Positions 27,284 through 33,195 of a stretch of 33,195 bases of DNA are shown here, piece after piece. The notes below the pieces were generated by a model. The model saw only the letters and a program-made list of their open reading frames with translations, had not been told where the DNA came from and made no database searches. Source of the stretch: CAYLSO01 sp964386525 (lineage in GTDB: Bacteria; Eisenbacteria; RBG-16-71-46; DASYSL01); NCBI GenBank assembly GCA_964386525.1, contig CAYLSO010000223.1, positions 1 to 33,195 of the forward strand. Reading direction: 5' to 3'. The translations under genes and the position numbers were made by a program. Positions within the stretch are counted from its first letter, which is position 1; every line of letters starts with the position of its first letter.

Positions 27284-28403
27284 GGTCGTCGAGGATGGCA
27301 CGCACCTGCGCGGCGCGCTCCGAGTCGGGGGCCAACTCTAGGTAGCGCTCGAGATAGCGGGCGGCTTCGTCGCGCGCTCCCGCCCGGCCGTAGAGCAGGC
27401 CGAGGTTGAGCCACGCGTCGGCGTAGGCGGAGTCGCGCGCCACCGCCTCGGCGTAGGCGTCGCGGGCGCCGTTGGGATCGCCGGCGCGCTCCAGGGCCAC
27501 GCCACGGCTGAAGGCGGCGGCGGCCGAGTGGGCGTCGAGCCCCGCGGCGCGCCGGTAGCCGTCGGCCGCGTCCTCGAAGCGCTCGAGCCGGAACAGCGCC
27601 CCGGCGCGCGCGAACCACAGGTCGAAGTCGGTCGAGTCGGCGGCCAGCCCGCGCGCGTACAAGGACTCGGCGGCCGCCCAGCGGGCGGCCCGTTCCTCGA
27701 GCCGCCCGCGGTCCAGGCAGGCGCGCGCCAGGCGCGGGTCGAGCCGCAGCGCGCGGTCGAGATGGACCCGCGCGCTGTCGTCCTGGTGCGCGGCCGCAAA
27801 CAGGTATCCGATCTGCGCGTGCACCAGCGCGCTGTCGGGATGGAGCGCCAGCTCGCGGCGCAGCTCGCCGATGGCGGCGGCGCGGTTCCCGCCCTTCTCC
27901 GCCAGGCGCGCCAGGGCGAAGTGCGCGCCCGGCGTGCGCGGGTCGGAGGTCAGCGCGCGCTGCAGGTGCCGGCGCGCTGACGCCGTGTCGCCCTTCTGCT
28001 CGAGCGCCACCGCCAGGTTGTAGTGGGCCGCGGCGTGATCGGGCGCCAGGGCGAGCGTGCGCTCGAAGCGCTCGGCCGCCAGGTCGCGCTCGTTCAGCCG
28101 CAGAAGGCAAAGCCCTTGCGCGAAGTACGCCTCGACCCGGTCGGGATCGAGCAGAGCGGCGTTCTGGAACTCGCGTAGCGCCTCGACGAACTTGCCGGCG
28201 TCGTAGAAGGCTGAGGCGCGCTTGAAGGCGGTCGCCGAGCGGTCGCGGTCGCGCTGGCTGACGGCGGCGTAGGCGGGCGATCCCGCGGCAAGGACGGCCG
28301 CGACGGCGGCCACGGCGAGCAGCCGCCAGAGCCCGCCGAGCAGGGCTCTCCTCAGCCCCGCTCTCCGCGCTACCCTGCTGTCGGCTACCGCGCGCTCGGC
28401 CAT
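27255..28403 (-). CDS. Periplasmic TPR-repeat protein
   Basis: A 382-residue protein with a long signal peptide (hydrophobic LWRLLAVAAVAAVLAAG then SPAYA, cleavage near residue 46). The rest is about nine consecutive tetratricopeptide repeats, visible as LREFQNAALLDPDRVEAYFA, ALAPDHAAAHYNLAVALEQK, ALTSDPRTPGAHFALARLAE, LALHPDSALVHAQIGYLFAA, ALRLDPRLARACLDRGRLEE, VARDSAYADAWLNLGLLYGR and YLELAPDSERAAQVRAIL, with a basic end. It should be a protein-binding scaffold in the periplasm; no enzyme domain is present. The start at 28403 is chosen because the signal peptide follows directly and GGAG precedes it; a longer frame to 28679 adds only low-complexity sequence. It is divergent from the MshEN-AAA ATPase gene. 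Confidence 0.88.
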   Translation of the reverse strand: MAERAVADSRVARRAGLRRALLGGLWRLLAVAAVAAVLAAGSPAYAAVSQRDRDRSATAFKRASAFYDAGKFVEALREFQNAALLDPDRVEAYFAQGLCLLRLNERDLAAERFERTLALAPDHAAAHYNLAVALEQKGDTASARRHLQRALTSDPRTPGAHFALARLAEKGGNRAAAIGELRRELALHPDSALVHAQIGYLFAAAHQDDSARVHLDRALRLDPRLARACLDRGRLEERAARWAAAESLYARGLAADSTDFDLWFARAGALFRLERFEDAADGYRRAAGLDAHSAAAAFSRGVALERAGDPNGARDAYAEAVARDSAYADAWLNLGLLYGRAGARDEAARYLERYLELAPDSERAAQVRAILDDLKKKPRPGR

Positions 28404-28477
28404 GCTCCATTCCCCCGCTTGCCGCCTCAGCCTGCGGCCCTCCGGCAATGACCCGCAGGCCTCGCAAGATCCTACGA

Positions 28478-28548
28478 CAAGGCTTTGGCCGGGGCAGCGG
28501 TCACCCGCCCCCCGCAACCACCCGCCCGCCACCCCGCCCAAGGCTTTG
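28478..28548. repeat. Paired CAAGGCTTTG repeats
   Basis: Two identical near-palindromic 10-mers at 28478-28487 and 28539-28548, about six helical turns apart and some 250-320 bp upstream of the sigma-54 promoter. The placement would suit upstream activator sites for an enhancer-binding protein, or an operator for the leftward TPR gene. The copies are short, so chance cannot be ruled out. Confidence 0.45.
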
Positions 28549-28798
28549 ACATGCCCCCCTACCCCGGGCCCGCAGGCGCGTGTCCCGGGGGCGGCGGCCG
28601 GGGCGGGACCCAACCGCCGCAGAGCCCCGCCGGCCGCCCTCCAACCCTCTCCCGCAGATGCAGTTGCGCGCTCAGCCAACAGGCCCCTTGCGCCGGGACC
28701 GTGCGACTTGCAAGCATTGTTCCACGTCGACTGCGCGCTGCCGTCAGCCCCGGCGCCTGGACAGGCCTCCCGCGGGGCTGCACCTGGCGTTCCCAGGC

Positions 28799-28814
28799 TG
28801 GCTTACATCTTGCA
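28799..28814 (+). promoter_or_regulatory. Sigma-54 (-24/-12) promoter of the MshEN-AAA gene
   Basis: TGGCTTACATCTTGCA: TGGC at -24 and TTGCA at -12 with exactly seven bases between them, matching the RpoN consensus TGGCACG-N4-TTGCW (GG-N10-GC spacing is correct). The start point would be near 28825, giving a leader of about 40 nt that includes AAAGGG at 28853-28858. Sigma-54 dependence implies control by an enhancer-binding protein not encoded here. Confidence 0.75.
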
Positions 28815-28865
28815 AAACGGCGACGAGGGTCCACTGCGGTCGCCACCTTCGCAAAGGGTAGGGGC

Positions 28866-30311
28866 ATGCAATCCAAGATCGGCAGAATGCTCGTCCAGCA
28901 GAACCTCGTCACCTCGGACCAGCTCAACGAGGCCCTCGAGCGCCAGCGCCAGATGGGCGGGCGGGTGGTCGAGAATCTCGTCCAGCTCAAGTACCTCAAC
29001 GAGGGCGAGTTCGAGAGCTTCGTCGAGCAGGCGCCGCCGGCCCCCACGTCCGTGGAGGAGACCGGGCTCGGCGAGGACTTCCTCATCGACCTGACTCTGA
29101 AGCACCTGTACTTCGGAGGCGTCATCGCCGGGTACGAGGTCGCGCAGCGCATGCGCCTGCCGTTCCAGGGCGTCATCCACCCGATCATCCGCTTCCTCAA
29201 GGACGAGAAGCTCGCCGAGATCAAGAAGGGCACCGGCATCTCCGAGGGCGTGTACACGTTCGCGCTCACCGACGAGGGCCGCCGCCGTGCCCGCGAGGTC
29301 ATCGACCTGTCCTCCTACGCCGGCCCGGCGCCGGTGCCGATCGAAGAGTACGAGCCGATGTGCAACCGCCAGACGGTGCGCAACCTGGTGGTCAGCCGGC
29401 ACGAGCTGGAGCTGGCCTTCGACGAGCTGGTGCTCGAGCCGGAGATCTTCGACCAGCTCGGCCCGGCCATCAACGGCGGCAGGTCGATCTTCCTCTTCGG
29501 CGACCCCGGCAACGGCAAGACCTCGATCGCCGAGGCCATGTCGCGGCTGCTCAAGGGCGGCATCTACATCCCCCACGCCCTCAAGGTGGACAACCAGATC
29601 GTCAAGGTCTTCGACCCCGTCCACCACACCGCCATCGACATCCCCAAGGCGGAGATGGACAGCGGCGAACCCGACATCACCGGCGGTCCGCGCTACGACA
29701 CCCGCTGGGTCTTCTGCCGGCGCCCGGTCGTGGAGGTGGGCGGCGAGCTGACTCTCTCGATGCTCGACCTGGAGTTCGACGACGTCTCCAAGTACTACGA
29801 GGCGCCGCTGCAGGTGAAGGCCAACGGCGGCCTCTTCATCATCGACGACTTCGGCCGCCAGCAGGTCACCCCGCGCGACCTCCTGAACCGCTGGATCCTG
29901 CCGCTCGAGAAGCGCATCGACTTCCTGACCCTGCACACCGGCAACAAGTTCGCGGTGCCGTTCGAGCAGCTGCTCATCTTCGCCACGAACCTGGAGCCGC
30001 TCGAGCTGGTGGACGAGGCCTTCCTGCGCCGCATCCGCTACAAGATCAACGTCGGCGACCCGACCCCGGCGCAGTACACGATGATCTTCTCGATGGTCTG
30101 CGAGTCGAAGGGAGTGCCCTTCGACCCGCGCGCCATCGACTACCTGCTCGAGACCTGGTACCGCAAGCACAGCCTGCCGCTGCGCGCCTGCCACCCGCGC
30201 GACATCGTCGAGCACTGCATCGACATGGCCCGCTACCATGCGGCGACGCCCGAGCTGACGCCGCAGATCCTCGACCACATCTTCCGGACGTACTTCATCC
30301 TGAAGGACTAG
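28866..30311 (+). CDS. AAA+ ATPase with MshEN-like N-terminal domain
   Basis: A 481-residue cytoplasmic protein. Residues 4-55 look like an MshEN/GspE N-terminal domain (IGRMLVQQNLVTSDQLNEAL), known in type II secretion and pilus ATPases, where it can bind cyclic-di-GMP. Residues about 68-150 form a helical/winged segment. The AAA+ core has Walker A GDPGNGKTS (212-220), Walker B FIIDDF (324-329), sensor-1 ATN (373-375), a candidate Arg finger at 388-389 and a sensor-2-like HPRDIVEHC. It is not a PilB/GspE ATPase: the AsP/His boxes and tetracysteine motif are missing. ATG 28866 is chosen because the domain starts there and AAAGGG lies upstream. It is sigma-54-promoted and ends at a strong terminator, so monocistronic. 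The role is unknown; MoxR-like remodelling of a surface machine is a guess. Confidence 0.85.
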   Translation: MQSKIGRMLVQQNLVTSDQLNEALERQRQMGGRVVENLVQLKYLNEGEFESFVEQAPPAPTSVEETGLGEDFLIDLTLKHLYFGGVIAGYEVAQRMRLPFQGVIHPIIRFLKDEKLAEIKKGTGISEGVYTFALTDEGRRRAREVIDLSSYAGPAPVPIEEYEPMCNRQTVRNLVVSRHELELAFDELVLEPEIFDQLGPAINGGRSIFLFGDPGNGKTSIAEAMSRLLKGGIYIPHALKVDNQIVKVFDPVHHTAIDIPKAEMDSGEPDITGGPRYDTRWVFCRRPVVEVGGELTLSMLDLEFDDVSKYYEAPLQVKANGGLFIIDDFGRQQVTPRDLLNRWILPLEKRIDFLTLHTGNKFAVPFEQLLIFATNLEPLELVDEAFLRRIRYKINVGDPTPAQYTMIFSMVCESKGVPFDPRAIDYLLETWYRKHSLPLRACHPRDIVEHCIDMARYHAATPELTPQILDHIFRTYFILKD

Positions 30312-30354
30312 CGGCCGCCACCATCGCGGCGGTTCGCCCATACCCGCTGTCTCT

Positions 30355-30395
30355 AGCCGAGGGCCCCGGAACTGACGCCGGGGTCCTCGGCTTTT
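30355..30395 (+). terminator. Strong intrinsic terminator
   Basis: A 15-bp stem (30355-30369 with 30378-30392) with a single G-U pair, loop AACTGACG and a closing TTTT. It ends the transcript of the MshEN-AAA gene, 43 bases after its stop codon. This is the clearest terminator in the window. Confidence 0.9.
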
Positions 30396-30448
30396 CGGCA
30401 GGCCCCCCGGACGGCCCCCGGCCCACTCGCCGCTGGCCATCCATTGTT

Positions 30449-30466
30449 CTCGCAAGTTCTTGCGAG
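30449..30466. promoter_or_regulatory. Operator-like dyad upstream of the kinase gene
   Basis: CTCGCAAGTTCTTGCGAG, two perfect 8-bp arms around TT, inside an AT-rich segment between the terminator and the kinase promoter. It has the same 8-2-8 geometry and AGTTCT centre as the dyad at 19561-19578. Confidence 0.5.
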
Positions 30467-30493
30467 TGTTATCCAATATTCACGATTTTCTCT

Positions 30494-30522
30494 TTGCTGA
30501 TTGCAATTTCAAGGGTTAGCAT
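30494..30522 (+). promoter_or_regulatory. Putative promoter of the kinase gene
   Basis: TTGCTG (30494-30499) and TAGCAT (30517-30522) with 17-bp spacing; the start point near 30529 leaves about 20 nt to the ATG, including the GGAGG ribosome site at 30538-30542. An alternative pair, TTGTTC/TGTTAT at 30444-30472, would place the dyad in the spacer. Confidence 0.45.
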
Positions 30523-30549
30523 CCCCCTCGCTCTTACTGGAGGCGCGCC

Positions 30550-33195
30550 ATGAATCTCCCGGATGCGAGTCCTTCGCCGCCTGTCGGCTCGGTCGAGCCG
30601 GTGATGACCGCCGCTCTTGCTCCATCCGGCCGCTCGGTCGGCCAGGTTCTCGCGCAACGCTACGAGCTTCTGAGCCGCCTCGGGGCAGGCGGCATGGGGG
30701 AGGTCTGGGTCGCTCAGGACCGCGCTGGCGGCGGCCGTATCGCCATCAAATGCCTCACGGCCGGCGGGGCCGTGCCGGCAGAGGCGCTCAAGCAGGAGTT
30801 CGCGCGCCTGGCGGAGCTGGTCCACCCCAACATCGTCCAGGTCCACGACTACGGCTTCCTCGAGGACGGCGTGCCGTACTTCACCATGGAGCTCGTCGAG
30901 GGCCCGGCCCTCCCAGACGTGCTGTCGACGGCAGATCTCGGGGGCGTTCTCGCCGCCATCGAAGGTGCCTGTGCCGGGCTGGGGGCCCTGCACGCGGCGG
31001 GGCTCGTCCATGGGGACGTGAAGCCGGCCAACGTCCTGGTGGCAGGCAGCCGCATCCGCTTCCCCGGTGACATCCGGCTGGTGGACTTCGGGCTCTCGGG
31101 GCGGGCCGGAGCGGGTGAGCGGCCGCGCGGCACTCCCGGGTTCGCCGCACCCGAGGTCCTCGACGGCGCCGCCCCGACACCGCGCTCCGATCTCTACGGA
31201 CTGGGCGTGACCCTCTACGTGGCCCTCACCGGCCGGTCGCCCTTCCCGGGGCGCACGGTCGGTGAGGTGCTGCGCTCGCAGCACGAGCGCGCGCCGTCTC
31301 CCCTGCCGCTGCGGGTGCTCGGGGTGCCCGACGAGTTGGAACACATGGTCCTCCGCCTGCTGGAGCGGGATCCGCTGGCGCGACCCGGGTCGGCCGGCGA
31401 AGTGTGGGAGGCCCTGCAGCCCGTGGCCCGGCGCGTGTCGGGAGCGGCCCCCGCGAGCGGTGTGGCGGCGCTGGTCCGGGGAGCCATCCTCGGCCGCGAC
31501 GCCGAGCTGGACCTCGTCGAGGGCCGGCTCGACGCCGCCGGGCCGCCCGTGCTCCTCACCGGAGCGCCGGGCGTGGGGCGCTCCCGGTTCCTGCGCGAGC
31601 TGGCGCTGCGGGCCGAGCTGGCCGGCGGCAGGGCCGTCGTCGTCTCCTGCGCCGGCCGCTCGGACGGAGGCCGCGAGTGGCTGCGCCGGATCGGCGTCGT
31701 GCTGGGACTCGAGCGGCGGGAGTCCGCCTGGGTGGAGGTGCTGGCCGCGCTGGCGGGGCGCCGGCCCGTCTGCCTCGCGCTGGAGGACCTGCACCTGGGC
31801 ACGGCCGGAGATTTTGAAATCGCCCGCACGGTGCTCGCGTCGAGCATCCCCGCCGGGGCGCTGGTCGTGCTGTCGTGGGCGGAGCCCGTTGCGGGCGCGA
31901 CCTCGGCGTTCGAGGACTTCCGCGTCATCGCCGCAGGCCCGTGGCTCGGCGAGGCGCCGCTCGCCCTTGCGCTCCCCTCCCTGAGCGCCGGGCAGACCGC
32001 GCGTCTGGTCCGGCTGGAACTGGGTGGCGCGGTTCTCCCGGAGATCGAGCAGGCGGTGCACCGGCTCTCCGGCGGCTTGCCGCTGTGGATCGAAGCGGCA
32101 TTGCTGGCCTGCATCGAACAGCGCTCGCTCGTGCGCGAGGACGACCGGTGGCGCATGCCGTCGGGCGCGGTCCTGCCCGCGGCGCTGCCGGGGCTGGAGA
32201 CCCTGCTCGAAACGCGCCTCGCGGCGCTGTCGCCGGCTGGGCGCGTCTGGCTGGCGGCGCTGGCGGAACTGGGTGGCGAGGCTGCGGCCGAGACCGTCGC
32301 GCACGTGGCCGAGGCCGGCGCCGAGGCGCAGGCCGAGGTACTAGACGCCGCCTTGGCGGTCATCGAGAACACGCCCGACGGGGAGATCGTCCGCGCCCAG
32401 CCGCTGGCGGCGTGCGACATCGCGCGCCGGCGCTTGGAGCCCGGGCGGCGTCGCGCCCTGGCGGCGCGCGCGGCCGAAGCCCTGGCCGACCGCCCCGAGC
32501 ACGCCGCGGCGCTGTGGATCGCCGCCGAGGAGCCGCAGCGCGCGCTCGACGCACTCGCCGGTTGGCCCGACGAGGTTCTCACCGCGTCCCGCGCGTGGAT
32601 TCGCGCCCAACTGCGGCTCAACGCCCGCGAGCAGCTCGGCGAGTTGCTGCCGGCGCACCTCGAGGAGGCGGCGCTGGCGGCCGAGAAGGCACAGCGCTTC
32701 CAGGATGCCGGCGCCCTCTGGGAACGCTATGCGGACCTCGAGACCACGACCCGGGAGGACCCGCTGGCGGCGGCGCGCGGCTGCCTGCGGGCGGCGGTGG
32801 CGCAGCGCGGGCTGGCGGAGTACGGCCGAGCTGCCACTTTGCTCGACGAATGCGAGCGCCGGGTGTCGGCGCTCCCCCAGCGCGACGGTGCCGCTGCGGC
32901 CGCCGTCCGCGCGTCCGTCCTCAGCGAGCGCGCGTGGATCGCCATGATCCGGGGCGATCTCCAGGCCGCCGAGCGGTCGGCGCTCCGGGCACTCGAGATC
33001 GCTCCGAGCGACGCGCTCTCCGAACGCTTCACCGCGTGGAATCGGCTCACCGCCATCTATCCACGGATGGGGCGGCTCGAGGAGGCGGATCGGGCGCTGG
33101 AGCAGGCCCTGCGGCTGGCGCGCGAGATGGGCGACGAGGTCGCGGAGGGGAGAGCGCATTCGAACGCGGTGTTCTTGGCGCGGATAAGAGGCGAT
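30550..33195 (+). CDS. Ser/Thr protein kinase with STAND ATPase and TPR region, partial at right end
   Basis: The frame stays open for 882 codons to the window edge, so the C-terminus is missing. Residues 37-300 are a Hanks-type kinase: Gly loop GAGGMGEVW (45-53), Lys67 in IAIKCL, catalytic loop HGDVKPANV (154-162, Asp156), Asp179 in VDFGLSG and GTPGFAAPEV. The Arg of HRD is Gly, making it a non-RD kinase. Residues about 320-600 are an AAA/STAND NTPase with Walker A GAPGVGRS (338-345), where the usual Lys is Arg, and a Walker-B-like VCLALEDLHLG. From about 640 on come TPR-like helices. The plan matches PknK-type and myxobacterial multidomain kinases, which pass signals to regulators. No transmembrane segment is visible. 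GGAGG at 30538-30542 fixes the ATG; it has its own promoter. An ATG at 30604 is a weaker start. Confidence 0.9.
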   Translation, partial: MNLPDASPSPPVGSVEPVMTAALAPSGRSVGQVLAQRYELLSRLGAGGMGEVWVAQDRAGGGRIAIKCLTAGGAVPAEALKQEFARLAELVHPNIVQVHDYGFLEDGVPYFTMELVEGPALPDVLSTADLGGVLAAIEGACAGLGALHAAGLVHGDVKPANVLVAGSRIRFPGDIRLVDFGLSGRAGAGERPRGTPGFAAPEVLDGAAPTPRSDLYGLGVTLYVALTGRSPFPGRTVGEVLRSQHERAPSPLPLRVLGVPDELEHMVLRLLERDPLARPGSAGEVWEALQPVARRVSGAAPASGVAALVRGAILGRDAELDLVEGRLDAAGPPVLLTGAPGVGRSRFLRELALRAELAGGRAVVVSCAGRSDGGREWLRRIGVVLGLERRESAWVEVLAALAGRRPVCLALEDLHLGTAGDFEIARTVLASSIPAGALVVLSWAEPVAGATSAFEDFRVIAAGPWLGEAPLALALPSLSAGQTARLVRLELGGAVLPEIEQAVHRLSGGLPLWIEAALLACIEQRSLVREDDRWRMPSGAVLPAALPGLETLLETRLAALSPAGRVWLAALAELGGEAAAETVAHVAEAGAEAQAEVLDAALAVIENTPDGEIVRAQPLAACDIARRRLEPGRRRALAARAAEALADRPEHAAALWIAAEEPQRALDALAGWPDEVLTASRAWIRAQLRLNAREQLGELLPAHLEEAALAAEKAQRFQDAGALWERYADLETTTREDPLAAARGCLRAAVAQRGLAEYGRAATLLDECERRVSALPQRDGAAAAAVRASVLSERAWIAMIRGDLQAAERSALRALEIAPSDALSERFTAWNRLTAIYPRMGRLEEADRALEQALRLAREMGDEVAEGRAHSNAVFLARIRGD

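Larger units (their letters stand above)
28404..28865. other. Divergent control region, TPR gene and MshEN-AAA gene
   Basis: About 460 bp with no supported gene, unusually long for this window. It carries two copies of CAAGGCTTTG (28478-28487 and 28539-28548), a CTTGCAAG palindrome (28708-28715) and the sigma-54 promoter at 28799-28814. The whole reads as a regulatory region. Confidence 0.7.

Overview
The window is GC-rich DNA (roughly 70% by eye) from a bacterium that is probably Gram-negative: there are Sec signal peptides, O-antigen/exopolysaccharide-type glycosyltransferases and an MshEN-like domain protein. A large Ser/Thr kinase, WYL regulators, S9 and retropepsin-like peptidases, TPR proteins and a probable sigma-54 promoter suggest a predatory, soil or sediment lineage such as Myxococcota, Eisenbacteria, Gemmatimonadota or Acidobacteriota. 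I cannot place it more precisely. No rRNA, tRNA, CRISPR array, insertion sequence or prophage was seen.

Layout. (1) 88-2283: katG, a complete catalase-peroxidase whose codon use looks less GC-extreme than its neighbours. (2) 2687-10065: a [NiFe]-hydrogenase maturation locus in two converging blocks. hypF-hypC-hypD-hypE plus a two-helix membrane protein and a CIA30-family protein run rightward; hypA-hypB and a single-domain cupin run leftward. All six hyp genes are present, but no hydrogenase subunit is. (3) 10423-12851: alpha-glucan phosphorylase and a GTGA-overlapping GNAT acetyltransferase, leftward. (4) 13193-15079: a polytopic membrane protein with a C-terminal TPR region. (5) 15401-19465: two adjacent WYL regulators and an exported aspartic-protease/PDZ protein, leftward. 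They diverge from (6) 19717-21702, a secreted S9 peptidase. (7) 21823-24155: GT2 glycosyltransferase and polyprenyl glycosylphosphotransferase, overlapping, for surface polysaccharide. (8) 24196-26485: aldehyde dehydrogenase divergent from a BshB1-like PIG-L deacetylase. (9) 26662-28403: a small exported or anchored hypothetical protein converging on a periplasmic TPR protein. (10) 28866-30311: an MshEN-like/AAA+ ATPase behind a good sigma-54 promoter and ending at a strong intrinsic terminator. (11) 30550 to the right edge: a Ser/Thr kinase-STAND ATPase-TPR protein, cut by the window end.

How the parts work together. The hyp proteins would build the Fe(CN)2CO and Ni centres of a hydrogenase encoded elsewhere. 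The two glycosyltransferases likely start and extend a surface glycan. The WYL pair probably controls the neighbouring peptidase genes. The right end (TPR lipoprotein-like protein, MshEN-AAA ATPase, multidomain kinase) looks like signalling and surface-machinery genes. The most interesting, least described items are the sigma-54-driven MshEN-AAA ATPase with paired upstream repeats, the non-RD kinase with a Walker-A Lys-to-Arg change, and a set of start codons sitting 6-16 nt behind -10-like hexamers with no Shine-Dalgarno sequence.
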